A stretch of DNA of 64,000 nt, from assembly GCA_032251435.1 (NCBI GenBank), contig JAVVEH010000009.1, positions 42,344 to 106,343 of the forward strand. The letters are read 5' to 3'. Under the pieces are notes generated by a model. The model saw only the letters and a list, made by a program, of their open reading frames with translations, was not told the DNA's origin and ran no database searches. A program made the translations under genes and the position numbers. The stretch is from JAVVEH01 sp032251435. Lineage in GTDB: Bacteria; Verrucomicrobiota; Lentisphaeria; Oligosphaerales; MVZH01. Shown here in pieces: positions 17,157-26,571 of this stretch. Position 1 is the stretch's first letter. Each line of letters begins with the position of its first letter.

Positions 17157-17284
17157 TTCATTTGAGTTGACTCACCAAGGGTTTTTGTTGTTGAATCGCT
17201 TGAAGAAGGACGGGTGTGATGACCGTGTGAGCCCTTTCCGTCCACCGGCCTCACGGCTTTTGGCCAACTCGTTGGACAAAAGTG

Positions 17285-17314
17285 ATTCATGAACGCGCCA
17301 CAGGGCGCATGAAT
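17285..17314 (+). promoter_or_regulatory. Hairpin in the nrdD leader
   Basis: ATTCAT and ATGAAT enclose a GCGCC/GGCGC stem with loop ACAG, with a four-base bulge (GAAC) on the left arm. It sits in a ~200-base leader 54 bases before the nrdD start. No T tract follows; a role in leader stability or translation is possible. The rest of this 540-base gap between ferredoxin and nrdD shows only the sites listed. Confidence 0.45.
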
Positions 17315-17368
17315 GAATTAGGCTAGTGGTGTTGGAAAAGGTATAAAATAATGCAAGAGGGATGATCG

Positions 17369-20086
17369 ATGTCAAAAAAAGAAACCATATCATTTGACGG
17401 GTTCCGCAAACGTAACGGCATGGTGGTGCCCTTCCGGCTGGAAAAGATACATACCGCCATCGCCCGGGCCGCGGAGGTTGTCGCCCGGCGCGACGGGCAG
17501 GATCCGGACAGGGATCTGCCGGAACAGGTCAGCGAGAAGGTGTTGCAGAACCTGAGCAACCCTCTGAGTGAGTATTATGTGCATATTGACGGCGACGGCA
17601 AGCGGATTCCCGCCATCGAGGACGTTCAGGATTTGGTTGAAATTGTCTTGTCTGAAAGCGGTCATGCCGACGTTGTCGCTTGTTACAAGCGCTATCGGAA
17701 GCAACGTGAGGTTTCCCGGCGCAAAATTTCCGTCCGTGACGCGGGTGAAAACGGAAACGCGGACGTGACCGACGCCAGTCTCCTGCTCGTTCACTCCATC
17801 GAGCGGAATGAGACCTCCACGTGGGATCGCAAGCGCATTACCAAACAGCTTCAGGCCAACACCACTCTTTCCGACGAGGAAGCCATCAGCATCGCCAAGG
17901 CGGTTGAGAATCAGGTCATCAACGGGAAGTTGAAGACGGTGAACACCACGTTGATTCGGGAGATGGTCAACAATGAACTCGCCGAGCGTGGTTTGTCCGA
18001 GCAATTGCGTGACCTGTCCCTTTACCGTGTGCCCCGCGATTTCATCGAACGGCTGATGTTCACCAAGTCCACTGAGAACAGCAATATTGTGAACAACAAC
18101 CCCGAGGCCGTGAATCTGGGGTTGGCCGAACTCATCCTCAAACAGTGGGGATTGGACACGATCTTCTCTCAAGATGTAAAACGCGCTCACGAGACCGGCG
18201 CCATCCACTTGCATGACCTGGGCTATCCCCATCGGGTCTATTGCTCCTCCCACTCCGTGGAATATGTGAAAAAATACGGGTTGAAAGATTTGGCGAATCT
18301 GAATACTGAATCCAAACCTGCCCGGAGCGCTTCTGTCCTCACCGGGCATCTCAACACGTTCCTGGCCAGTATGCAGGCCAACTACGCCGGCGCCCTCGGT
18401 ATCGCCTACATCAATATCTTATACGCTCCCTTGCTGGAAGGGACGGATGCCAAGGCCATGAAACAGGTCGCCCAGGAGTTGATTTTCAACGGCAGTCAAA
18501 ACGCCTTCTCCCGCGGGGGGCAGACCCTGTTTTTGGATTTCAATATTCACACGGGTGTGCCCAGTTATTTGAAAACCGTTCCCGCCATCGGCCCGGGCGG
18601 TCAGTACATGTTGCGTCTCGCCGACGGCGCGAAAGTCGGTCTCACGGAGTCGTTACGGGATGATACCGACGCCAACGGCAACGCGTTGATGAATTTGTAT
18701 CACACGGACGCTGACGGCCGGGAACGACTGGTTTTGCGGGAGCTGTATGACGACACGCGCGGCATGCACTATGACACCGCTGTGGAAGCCGAGTTGGCTG
18801 AGCGCGGGGAAGCGATTGTGGTTTACGGTGATTACGAAAAAGAGGCCCGTGATTTCACCAGCGCCCTGCTGGAAGTCTTTGGCGAGGGAGACCGCAACGG
18901 CCGGATCTTTGAATTTCCGAAATGTGATTTTCATATTTGTGACGAAACCTTTACCGATCCGGAGCAGTACAAAATTTTCATGCAGGCTTGCGAACTGGCC
19001 AGCAAGAACGGCTCCACGTATTTTATTTTTGACCGGGATGAAGTCACGCTGTCCGCCTGTTGCCGGTTGCGGACGACGATCACCGACAACCGGATGCTTA
19101 AACATCCTGAAAGCATGCGGTTTTGCGGTTTTCAGAATGTCACCATCAATATCCCGCAGGCCGCCTACCGCGCCGCCCGCGCCGGCCGGAAAAATCTGGA
19201 GGGTCTCTACGAGGAAATTGATAAAACCATGGACTTGGCTGTCCAGGCCCATCTCGAAAAACAGCGGAAAATCGATGTCATGCTCAGCGAGCCGGGACGA
19301 CCGCTTTATCAGATTGGCCATACCGCCTGTGACGGACGTCCCTACGTCGAACTGGACAAATGCACGTACATCCTCGGCTTGATCGGTGTCAACGACACGG
19401 TGAAATTCTTGACCGGCGAGGAGTTGCACGAGTCTGAAGCGGCCATGAATCTGGCGCTTAAAATCACCAGCCACATGTTTTTGAGAGCGAAAAAACTCAC
19501 GGAGAAACATGGGATCAAACTGACCTTGGAAGAATCCCCGGCCGAGAGCGCCGCCCGGCGTCTGGCGAAAACCGACTTGCGCTTCTTCAGGGACGAGGCC
19601 GCCGACATTGTCAAGGGCGACAATGAGGACGTGGTCTACTACACCAACTCTGTCCACTTGTCCGCCGACGCGCCGGTCACCCTGGTGGAGCGAATCCGCC
19701 AGCAGGCCAAATTCCATAGTTTGATTGAATCCGGGGCCATCACGCACGCCTTTGTCGGCGAGGAACGGCCCTGTCCCGAATCCATCGCCGAACTGGCGAC
19801 GGAGACCTTTTTCCGTACGCAGACGGCGCAGCTGACCATTTCTCCCGAGTTCACCTACTGCAACAGTTGCCAACACAATGACCGTGGACTGGTCGAGTCC
19901 TGCACCGCCTGCGGATCCGATGATGTCGTCGGTGAAACCCGTGTGGTCGGCTATTTCAGCAAGGTGCAGAACTGGAATAAATCCAAGCGCTACGGGGAGC
20001 TGGTCGCCCGGCAACGGGGCCGTTACGCCGTGGAAACCGCGGACGGCGCCACGCAGTTGGACGAAGCTGAGATCGTCACCGCTTAA
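17369..20086 (+). CDS. nrdD: Anaerobic (class III) ribonucleoside-triphosphate reductase
   Basis: Makes deoxynucleotides with a glycyl radical; oxygen-sensitive. Residues ~10-110 form an ATP-cone (KRNGMVVPFRLEKIHTAIAR), and ~135-210 resemble a second, degenerate cone (WDRKRITKQLQANTTL). The catalytic barrel follows, with HDLGYPHRVYCSSHS, GGQTLFLDFN and SACCRLRTTI containing candidate active cysteines. The C-terminus has a zinc site (C831, C834, C845, C848) and the radical loop RVVGYFSKV, with G861 as the expected radical. Length 905 is long for the family because of the extended N-terminus. The gene is preceded by NrdR boxes. No activase gene nrdG is adjacent; the next gene encodes a CxxC redoxin. 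Confidence 0.95.
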   Translation: MSKKETISFDGFRKRNGMVVPFRLEKIHTAIARAAEVVARRDGQDPDRDLPEQVSEKVLQNLSNPLSEYYVHIDGDGKRIPAIEDVQDLVEIVLSESGHADVVACYKRYRKQREVSRRKISVRDAGENGNADVTDASLLLVHSIERNETSTWDRKRITKQLQANTTLSDEEAISIAKAVENQVINGKLKTVNTTLIREMVNNELAERGLSEQLRDLSLYRVPRDFIERLMFTKSTENSNIVNNNPEAVNLGLAELILKQWGLDTIFSQDVKRAHETGAIHLHDLGYPHRVYCSSHSVEYVKKYGLKDLANLNTESKPARSASVLTGHLNTFLASMQANYAGALGIAYINILYAPLLEGTDAKAMKQVAQELIFNGSQNAFSRGGQTLFLDFNIHTGVPSYLKTVPAIGPGGQYMLRLADGAKVGLTESLRDDTDANGNALMNLYHTDADGRERLVLRELYDDTRGMHYDTAVEAELAERGEAIVVYGDYEKEARDFTSALLEVFGEGDRNGRIFEFPKCDFHICDETFTDPEQYKIFMQACELASKNGSTYFIFDRDEVTLSACCRLRTTITDNRMLKHPESMRFCGFQNVTINIPQAAYRAARAGRKNLEGLYEEIDKTMDLAVQAHLEKQRKIDVMLSEPGRPLYQIGHTACDGRPYVELDKCTYILGLIGVNDTVKFLTGEELHESEAAMNLALKITSHMFLRAKKLTEKHGIKLTLEESPAESAARRLAKTDLRFFRDEAADIVKGDNEDVVYYTNSVHLSADAPVTLVERIRQQAKFHSLIESGAITHAFVGEERPCPESIAELATETFFRTQTAQLTISPEFTYCNSCQHNDRGLVESCTACGSDDVVGETRVVGYFSKVQNWNKSKRYGELVARQRGRYAVETADGATQLDEAEIVTA

Positions 20087-20188
20087 TGTCAGGACACACT
20101 GTGGCGTTTAATGGGAAAACACCATCGGAGACACCACACAATCAAAGATCAGAAACGTGTGACGTTTTTTACCAGGAGATAAAGACTA

Positions 20189-20587
20189 ATGAGTGAATAC
20201 ATCATCAAAGTTTTTGGCAAAGAAGGATGTGACAAGTGCAAGGTTCTAAACCGTCGGCTTGATGATCTCCTTCAAAAAGATGAATGGAGTGATTTCAGCA
20301 AGCAGTACTGCGATGTGGGGACTGAAGACGGTTTGGTCGAGTTCTGCAATGTGGAATGTATCAACCCTCAGCGGATTCCCGCCATGGTGGTCGCCAAAAA
20401 GGACGCGTCCGGCGCGGTCCGCTTGGTGGAAAACCCGGCGAAAGGGGAAAAGGATCCCGTATGCGGAAGCAGCAAACTGCACACCTTCCTGGGCTTGCAG
20501 ACTGACTACACCAGCGGGGGAGGGGTGCTGACTCCGAAGATGTTGAAACGGGTGCTGTCTGAATCCCGGCAAGCCGACTCGGCATAA
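20189..20587 (+). CDS. Thioredoxin/glutaredoxin-like protein, probable NrdD reductant
   Basis: A 132-residue protein with an N-terminal beta strand leading to GCDKC (C14, C17), the redox-active CxxC placement of the thioredoxin fold. INPQRIPAMVV (~62-72) resembles the cis-Pro loop, with an IP pair. Extra cysteines occur at about 41, 54 and 58. The C-terminal ~40 residues (TDYTSGGGVLTPKMLKRVL) are not typical of glutaredoxins. It lies ~100 bases after nrdD with AGGAG before the ATG, so it is likely cotranscribed. Some class III reductases use a redoxin rather than formate as electron donor; this is a good candidate for that role. The specific family is not recognised. Confidence 0.65.
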   Translation: MSEYIIKVFGKEGCDKCKVLNRRLDDLLQKDEWSDFSKQYCDVGTEDGLVEFCNVECINPQRIPAMVVAKKDASGAVRLVENPAKGEKDPVCGSSKLHTFLGLQTDYTSGGGVLTPKMLKRVLSESRQADSA

Positions 20588-20619
20588 AAGCTTTAACAGT
20601 CAAACCGGAGAACAGCGGT

Positions 20620-21024
20620 ATGATCAAACAACTCGCCCATGTCTGTATTCATTCATTGGATCTGGAGAAAACGAAGGATTTCTATCTTGGAGCTCTGGGC
20701 TTGGAACTGGGGTTCGATTTTGAGCGGGAGGGCAAACTGTTCGGGTTTTACATTAAACTGGGTCATAACACGTTTATTGAGGTGTTTCAAGGTGAGCCGG
20801 GCGAGGGTGGCGTCATCCGGCATGTGGCGATTGAAGTGGAGGATCTGGATGGCTTGATTGAGCGCGTCCGCTCATACGGATATGAAGTGGGTGACAAAAA
20901 GACCGGGGCCGACAACTCGTGGCAGGCGTGGGTGACCGATCCCAATGGTGTCCGGATTGAGTTCCACGAATACACGGCCGAAAGCCGCCAGCTGACTGGC
21001 GGCACATGCGTGGTCACATGGTGA
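20620..21024 (+). CDS. VOC-family (glyoxalase I-like) metalloprotein
   Basis: Single-chain vicinal-oxygen-chelate protein of 134 residues made of two beta-alpha-beta-beta-beta units. All four metal ligands of the glyoxalase pattern are in place: H7, E54, H68, E114. The segments DFYLGALGLEL and WVTDPNGVRIEFHEY are typical. It could be lactoylglutathione lyase or another VOC isomerase or lyase; the length and ligands do not decide. It follows the redoxin by 32 bases and probably shares its transcript, though no functional link to deoxynucleotide synthesis is evident. Confidence 0.8.
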   Translation: MIKQLAHVCIHSLDLEKTKDFYLGALGLELGFDFEREGKLFGFYIKLGHNTFIEVFQGEPGEGGVIRHVAIEVEDLDGLIERVRSYGYEVGDKKTGADNSWQAWVTDPNGVRIEFHEYTAESRQLTGGTCVVTW

Positions 21025-21087
21025 ACAACGCCACTTCAACCAAAAAAACTCAGGACAACCAATCTGGCGGAACTGCAGAATAAGCAG

Positions 21088-21116
21088 TTGAAAGGAGAAC
21101 CCCGCTTGACTATAAT
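21088..21116 (+). promoter_or_regulatory. Sigma-70 promoter of the methyltransferase gene
   Basis: TTGAAA, exactly 17 bases, TATAAT. The leader to the methyltransferase start is about 200 bases and holds no other clear gene. Confidence 0.7.
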
Positions 21117-21320
21117 ATTACCCGACTAAGAATCACTGGTGAGGATCACTTACGAAATTCTTATGGAACTGGATGAAGGGTGGCTCTCGTCAGACAAACG
21201 CTGCATGAAAATGGAGCATTTAAAAAAACGAATCGCCTTATTTTATAGAAAAGAGGGAGTGTTACCTTTTTCTATGGGTTTTGGGCCTTCATCATCATTA
21301 TCCTTAAACAAGAGGTTAAA

Positions 21321-22061
21321 ATGGGACTTAGGCGAAAACTTTCGCGTCTGCCATGGATTAAACAACTTAAAAATCGCTGGATGGCTTCACGTTATGGACG
21401 CGATTTTAAGGATATCCAGTGGCTGATGAATGAATGCAATGGTGAGCGCAGTGATTTTTCGTTGCCTGTACGTTCCACGTCACGCCAGCAGATACATCTG
21501 GATCGCTATAAACTGGCGTGTCAATACGCGTCAGGGAAGTGTGTCGCGGATATTGCCTGTGGGACGGGTTATGGAAGCAGTATGCTGGGACAAGTCGGCA
21601 AGGCGTTGACCGTTAAAGGCGTTGATATTGATCCCCGGTGCACAGAATACGCGACAAAATATCATGGAGGAGAGAATATTTCATTCCATTGCGCCAATGG
21701 GGCGGATACGGGGCTTGATGAGGGGCAGTTTGATTTAATTGTTTCCTTTGAAACGATTGAGCATGTCGAAAATGCACAGCAGCTTCTGCATGAGTTCTCC
21801 CGGTTGTTAAAACCGGATGGAAAATTGCTCATTTCCACACCGAATGACTGGGGGTTGTCGGTTTTCCACGTGGTTAGCTATGACTATCAGCAATTTATTA
21901 ATGTGCTCTCTGACTTGTTTGTTGTGGAAAAAGAATTTGCCCAGTATAGCCGGAATCAACAAACTAAAGGCGGCGGAAAAACAAGTCGGATTTGCGAGGG
22001 AATTAGTGAGGAGGACAAGAAGGAAGCACAAATTTTTATTTGCCTGTGCTCAAAAAAATGA
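21321..22061 (+). CDS. Class I SAM-dependent methyltransferase
   Basis: Rossmann-fold methyltransferase of the Methyltransf_11/23 type, 246 residues. Motif I is VADIACGTGYGSS (~residues 74-86), the acidic end of strand 2 is VKGVDIDP, motif II is FDLIVSFETIEHVEN, and motif III is LLKPDGKLLISTPN. The first ~60 residues are basic and helical. AGAGG precedes the ATG. It opens a region of glycosyltransferase genes on the other strand, so the substrate may be a sugar or lipid-linked glycan, but the sequence does not show this. The ~240 bases after its stop hold a small CCGCC/GGCGG hairpin and nothing else clear. Confidence 0.85.
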   Translation: MGLRRKLSRLPWIKQLKNRWMASRYGRDFKDIQWLMNECNGERSDFSLPVRSTSRQQIHLDRYKLACQYASGKCVADIACGTGYGSSMLGQVGKALTVKGVDIDPRCTEYATKYHGGENISFHCANGADTGLDEGQFDLIVSFETIEHVENAQQLLHEFSRLLKPDGKLLISTPNDWGLSVFHVVSYDYQQFINVLSDLFVVEKEFAQYSRNQQTKGGGKTSRICEGISEEDKKEAQIFICLCSKK

Positions 22062-22301
22062 TGTGCCGCCAGCATGTAGGCGGGGCAATTTCGGTTTCTC
22101 GGGTTTTGGGATTTTTTGTTTGCGGAGACCGACAAAGACAGCTGATCGGCTGATCAAAGAAGCAGTCTTTCTGGGCGCCGTTCTTCTGGAGCGGGTTCTT
22201 TTCCCGCCATGAGGATCTTTCCGGTACAAGACGATGACGACGGACACTGCCAGCGCTGTGAGCGACGGTTTCGGTATGAAAACAGGTGCCGATCTCTACG
22301 T

Positions 22302-23981
22302 TTAGTCAACGCTTTTCAAGTGTTTCCGAAAGCCAAGAATCGCGGCCGACTGCTCGCCAACCTGTAAAGATGTCAAAAGGACAAACTCAGGCCTGCCCAG
22401 TAACTGTGGCAGATCCACGCCCAATCCCGTCAGGGTTTTATCAACAACGATAAATTGAACTCTTTTCAGTTCGCATAAACGGACAAACTGATCCGGGGTG
22501 TAATGCTTTCGGTAACTGCCAGGTGAGACCGTTTCAGCATGCGTTTTGAAGACCGGTAAATCAATGCCGCCGATAATGGTTGGCAGTTGCCCCGAATGGT
22601 ATGTTCCCTGATCGCTTTTAAGAGCGGGGAAATCAGGGAGTTGATACGTGGAGCTGTTTGCGGCAAGCCAGCGCACACATCGCTCATTGAGTAGCAGCCA
22701 TTGCGTCTTGCTCTCTTTACTTGGTGGCCGAATTCGACTGGTGGCGCTCCACAACATGCCTAAGATAACCGCGCCGACAATACATTTGGGCAATAACCGC
22801 AAACGACTGTTTTTCATGGTCTCATTGACCTTGTCCCACACCCGGAAATAGCCCATGGCCGCCCACCCTAAAAACAAGGGCAGCGCGGCGATGACATACC
22901 GTTTTTGAACCCAGGTCCCACCAAGGCTGATGATTAGAATGAGTGTGTGCGCCACACCCAGAAAAAGTAATAAGCTCTCAGGTCCAGTCCATTGTCTTTT
23001 TCGAATACGCTGAACAATGACGGGCACATACAGTAGAAGGTAAAGCGGATAGAAACCCTTGAAAATCTGTTCAAAAAGCCTATTCCACAGAGTGGCTTTG
23101 TTTTTTTCCGCGGGTGATGGCCGAGGGACCGCGCTGAGTTCTTTAGGGACCGCGCGGAACGCTTTTATCTCGGCCGACTCACGGGGAAGCGACAAGGCCC
23201 GCTTGTTTTTTAACACCTGCTTAAAGGGCAGGAAGCCAACTTGACGACTGTCAACAACAGGATAGCCGACATGTTTAAATTGGTAAAAAAGCCAGGGAGA
23301 GAGCAGCGCGGCTGTCAATGCGAGAACGAAAACAGATTGTAAAGGAATGCTTCGGCGGAAAAAAGACGTAAAGGCGTTTTGGTTCCCCCGCAATTCAAAA
23401 AGCAAGAAAATTCCCCCCAGCACAGCGGCTATAGCGATACCCTCTCCCCGGATTAACGATAATCCCGCTAGCGAAAGACTAAAAAACACAGTCCTTAAAA
23501 CGGTCCGTTCCCGAATACTTGCAATGAGAAAAAACACCGAGCAAGTAAAGAAGAATATTTTCCCGGAATCCAGGATGCCGGCGGCGCCATAACGCAGCAA
23601 CCGGTCGCAGAATAAGTATAAGACCACAGCGCCAGTCGCCACGCGCGTGTTTTTAAACACGCGCGTGGTCAAAAAATAGAGGGGAAAGACTGTCCCGGCG
23701 AAGAATAAACTGGATGCCACCTTAGCCGCTGTAAAGGCTGAAAGAGGGAGGAGGGTGGCTAAAATACCTGAAAAGGTCGGAAACAGCGGGGGAATCATCG
23801 GCCAATACGCATGATCCCAGTTTCCGGAAGCGAAAGCCTGAATCATGGGGATATAATAATTCCGGGCGTCCGTCTGCGGGAGCTTCTGCCAGATAATCAT
23901 GGGCAGACAAAGAAACAGACCAAGGCTCGCCAGAGCCAGACATCGCTTCATGTCGTCATGCGACGGGGAGGGGTCAGACAT
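22302..23981 (-). CDS. GT39/ArnT-like polytopic glycosyltransferase
   Basis: Membrane protein with about 10-12 hydrophobic segments and a ~130-residue C-terminal exported domain, the plan of PMT/ArnT-type GT-C transferases that take sugars from polyprenyl-phosphate donors. The first exported loop contains LPQTDARNYY, in the place of the catalytic acidic pair of the family. I start at ATG 23981, which has AAGGAGG nine bases upstream and overlaps the DUF2304 gene by eight bases; the longer frame adds eight residues. It is the last gene of a GT2 / DUF2304 / GT-C operon: the GT2 would make the lipid-linked sugar, and this enzyme would transfer it outside. Confidence 0.8.
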   Translation of the reverse strand: MSDPSPSHDDMKRCLALASLGLFLCLPMIIWQKLPQTDARNYYIPMIQAFASGNWDHAYWPMIPPLFPTFSGILATLLPLSAFTAAKVASSLFFAGTVFPLYFLTTRVFKNTRVATGAVVLYLFCDRLLRYGAAGILDSGKIFFFTCSVFFLIASIRERTVLRTVFFSLSLAGLSLIRGEGIAIAAVLGGIFLLFELRGNQNAFTSFFRRSIPLQSVFVLALTAALLSPWLFYQFKHVGYPVVDSRQVGFLPFKQVLKNKRALSLPRESAEIKAFRAVPKELSAVPRPSPAEKNKATLWNRLFEQIFKGFYPLYLLLYVPVIVQRIRKRQWTGPESLLLFLGVAHTLILIISLGGTWVQKRYVIAALPLFLGWAAMGYFRVWDKVNETMKNSRLRLLPKCIVGAVILGMLWSATSRIRPPSKESKTQWLLLNERCVRWLAANSSTYQLPDFPALKSDQGTYHSGQLPTIIGGIDLPVFKTHAETVSPGSYRKHYTPDQFVRLCELKRVQFIVVDKTLTGLGVDLPQLLGRPEFVLLTSLQVGEQSAAILGFRKHLKSVD

Positions 23982-24327
23982 CTTCACGAGCCTCCTTAAT
24001 ATCACTCAATTGCTTGTTGAGTAATCCGACTTCCTGAGCTAAACGAGTTGTTTTACGATACAAGCGTGAAAGGGAAATGGTCACGCTGAACGCCCACAAA
24101 AACAGGGCGATCAGGGTGAAGAACAGGACAACAGAGCTGTTCGCCAACTGAAACCATGAGGCCATTTTGTAGATCATTACGGGAAAAGCGCCCAGAATAA
24201 AAACACCCAGGCCGAGAAGCACCCAAAACACCGCGTACTTCTCGCGCATTTCCCGTTGCTTAGCCCAGTAAACCGTCGTCAGCAATCCACCAATTCCGGC
24301 AACTAAAAGTAACGTTTCCGCAGTCAT
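23974..24327 (-). CDS. DUF2304 membrane protein
   Basis: A 117-residue protein with three hydrophobic segments (about 4-20, 32-54, 67-87) and a charged, heptad-like C-terminal tail. Size and pattern match DUF2304, found next to polyprenyl-phosphate glycosyltransferases in many bacteria and archaea; molecular role unknown. It overlaps the GT2 gene by ATGA upstream and the GT-C gene downstream, so all three are tightly coupled. A helper or scaffold for the lipid-linked sugar pathway is the natural inference. Confidence 0.78.
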   Translation of the reverse strand: MTAETLLLVAGIGGLLTTVYWAKQREMREKYAVFWVLLGLGVFILGAFPVMIYKMASWFQLANSSVVLFFTLIALFLWAFSVTISLSRLYRKTTRLAQEVGLLNKQLSDIKEAREDV

Positions 24328-25073
24328 TGGTGAAGCACCTCACGTTTGCGCAAGCGTTCAATCAGAATGGCCATGGTCACTTTTAGCATGTAATATGCGG
24401 ACTTTAGATTATTTATTGAGCTTTCCCCTCCATCCCGCTCCCGCATTTTCGCCGGAATTTCCTCAACCCTCATTTTGGAGTGGACGCATCGAAACACCGC
24501 TTCCGGTTCAGGGTAATCATCCGGATAATTTTTGCTGAACATGGCGATCGCCCGTTTCCCATATACTCGGAAACCACTGGTTGTATCGGTTATTTTCGCA
24601 CCGGTCAGCGCCTGAATAAGTGTGGCGAAAAACCGGATGCCCACACGCCGCAGATAAGTGCTTTTGAAATTATCCTCATCCAGTTTGAGATACCTGGAGC
24701 CGATGCATAAATCCAAATCATTGGTGATGGCATGATGGATGAGGGTCTCAAGCGATTCCACGCAATGCTGTCCGTCTCCGTCATACTGGACAGCGAAATC
24801 AAAGTCGTGCCGTTGGGCATAAAGAAACCCCGTCTGCACGGCGGCTCCAATCCCCGAGTTAAACGGAAGATTAACGAGATGGACACGTGGATTTTCGGCG
24901 ACCATCGCTTCACATTTTTGCTGTGTGTCATCAACCGAACCGTCATTGACAACTAAAACTTCAAGATCCGATGACATGGGAGCATCGATGATTGACGTTA
25001 CCGTCCTGACAATCGCGGTCTCTTCGTTGAAGGCCGGAATAATGACTAGAACTCGTTTGTCGCTCTGTTGCAA
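24324..25073 (-). CDS. GT2 glycosyltransferase, DPM1-like
   Basis: Cytoplasmic-face enzyme that probably makes polyprenyl-phosphate sugar from a nucleotide sugar. GT-A fold motifs: VLVIIPAFNEE (8-18), VVNDGSVDDT, GIGAAVQTGF, and QYDGDGQH with the metal-binding DxD. A C-terminal helix region follows DGGESS. No transmembrane tail is present; the adjacent DUF2304 gene may supply membrane contact. The frame opens with TTG; no ATG fits before the first strand, so the start is less certain than the family. Length 249 is typical. Confidence 0.87.
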   Translation of the reverse strand: MQQSDKRVLVIIPAFNEETAIVRTVTSIIDAPMSSDLEVLVVNDGSVDDTQQKCEAMVAENPRVHLVNLPFNSGIGAAVQTGFLYAQRHDFDFAVQYDGDGQHCVESLETLIHHAITNDLDLCIGSRYLKLDEDNFKSTYLRRVGIRFFATLIQALTGAKITDTTSGFRVYGKRAIAMFSKNYPDDYPEPEAVFRCVHSKMRVEEIPAKMRERDGGESSINNLKSAYYMLKVTMAILIERLRKREVLHQ

Positions 25074-25280
25074 TGGTTTTCTCTACAGCATGTCTATTTT
25101 TCTTTAACCAGTCTCGTTGCGAAACTTAATCTGTCTTGTGTAATATCCAAATAACGAATGTGTTTTTCCCCAGCCGTTGATTGAATACGACGAACAGTTT
25201 CTGTTGATCGCATGTGTCGTTGTTGTAGGTTAAGATGCTATATTAAGCTGGGAAACTGGCAAATTCACACGAGACTGGCA

Positions 25281-25584
25281 TTGAAAATATCAGTTATCAC
25301 ACCTGTTTTAAATGGCGAACGGTTTGTCCGCGCAACTCTTGAAAGTGTCCTGGGGCAGCAGGGCGACTTTGAGCTCGAATACATCATTTGTGACGGAGAA
25401 TGACATTCCCGCTTCAGTAACAAACGTCTCAATATTCCATTTCACTATGAGCCTTGGTGATAAGGAAAATAATTGCAAGCCATCCAAGGCAAACGGCACA
25501 GAATTCAAAGCTGTCCGAATTCTAAAACTCCTCCAATGGATCAGACTAATCATTCATGCGCGAGACCGGGTTTTAGATAATGGC
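25281..25584 (+). pseudogene. Broken GT2 glycosyltransferase
   Basis: The first 40 codons (from TTG 25281) read KISVITPVLNGERFVRATLE... up to YIICDG, the classic N-terminus of a GT2 enzyme, then stop at 25401-25403. About 100 bases later, in another frame, FKAVRILKLLQWIRLIIH ARDRVL-type sequence matches the basic C-terminal end common in such enzymes. The catalytic centre is missing, so an internal deletion of several hundred bases plus a frameshift is likely. It abuts the 3' end of the convergent GT2 gene. The other ~200 bases of this gap (25074-25280) hold no gene. Confidence 0.65.
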
Positions 25585-25585
25585 C

Positions 25586-26512
25586 CTAGGCGCGCCAGTA
25601 CGCGGCGGTGAGAAAAACAGGGGCACCGCGCGTCTTGAGTCGGCTGATCGCCTTCACACATCGCCGTCGCTCTTTACGGCCAGGCCGGGGAATCGTAAGA
25701 AATTCACGCGATGGATCCAATACCGCCAGATCCTCAAGAAGAAAATGCCGCCGAAGATAATTCAAAGCCATCGCCGCCCGTAATTCGTTCCGGAATTTTT
25801 CTTGCCTGGATCTCTTGTGCCCGGCAAAGTTGTTGTGTCCATGGATCCTGTAATTTGCCGTCGGAGTATTGAGATAGAATTTCCTGGCCCCGGCCACGGA
25901 TGTCGCTTTCTGCACGTAGTCATCAGCGCAAATCCTGTATGCGGCGCGAAGTTTTTCATCAGTCACAGGAAACCCGGCTTGTAAAAAATGAGCCCGACAA
26001 GAAATGCCGGAGGTCAAAGAGCCAATATTGGCGACACCGGCCAGCGTGACCAAGACCGTCATGCCGTGATCATGGTCGCTCGTGTATTCCCGCGCCACGT
26101 CGGCGCATCCATCAAAACACTCGTAAGCCGTATAAACAAAATCGATGTCATCGCGCGCTTTATAAACCGCCATCACCCGGGCAATGTGGTCAGTCTTCCA
26201 TGTGTCGTCCGCATCCAGAAGGAAACAGACATCACCCTTCGCCGCCAGCACTGCCGTCTCAATCGCTGACAACTGCCCGCCGTTTTTTTGGTCAATTAGG
26301 TGGATCGCCGCATGCTTTCGGCAGTAGCTTTCAATGATTCCGCGGGAGCCATCGGTGCTGCCGTCATTAACCGCGATCACCTCATCAGCCGATTGAGATT
26401 GCGCCAGCACACTGTCGAGGCACTCGGCGATATAGGGTTCTTGGTTGTAGCAGTTTATGAGGACGGATGCTGTCAAGATTTTTATACTCCCAAACGGCTG
26501 TTTGAATACCAT
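25586..26512 (-). CDS. GT2 glycosyltransferase
   Basis: GT-A fold enzyme, 308 residues. Motifs: SVLINCYNQEPYIAECLDS (~16-34), IAVNDGSTDGS, DQKNGGQLSAIETA, and CFLLDADDTW with the metal-binding DAD. The C-terminal half is family-variable and contains YRICADDYVQ as a likely acceptor-site acidic segment. The first ~14 residues are not conserved, so an internal start is possible. It follows, by 59 bases, a glycerophosphotransferase-like gene on the same strand; together they suggest synthesis of a surface polymer or lipid-linked glycan. Substrate not deducible. Confidence 0.87.
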   Translation of the reverse strand: MVFKQPFGSIKILTASVLINCYNQEPYIAECLDSVLAQSQSADEVIAVNDGSTDGSRGIIESYCRKHAAIHLIDQKNGGQLSAIETAVLAAKGDVCFLLDADDTWKTDHIARVMAVYKARDDIDFVYTAYECFDGCADVAREYTSDHDHGMTVLVTLAGVANIGSLTSGISCRAHFLQAGFPVTDEKLRAAYRICADDYVQKATSVAGARKFYLNTPTANYRIHGHNNFAGHKRSRQEKFRNELRAAMALNYLRRHFLLEDLAVLDPSREFLTIPRPGRKERRRCVKAISRLKTRGAPVFLTAAYWRA

Positions 26513-26571
26513 GTGACGCGGTTGTAAAGCATGGAGCGACCTTCCCGAAAACTCGCCAGGCGGCGGGCCGC

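Noticed and set aside
18653..20014. Long minus-strand open frame opposite nrdD
   Set aside because: Antisense of a well-conserved coding region; composition (Gly/Gln/Val/Phe) is that of a shadow frame.
21139..21426. Small plus-strand open frame between the VOC and methyltransferase genes
   Set aside because: GTG start, no recognisable sequence, and it overlaps the methyltransferase start in another frame.
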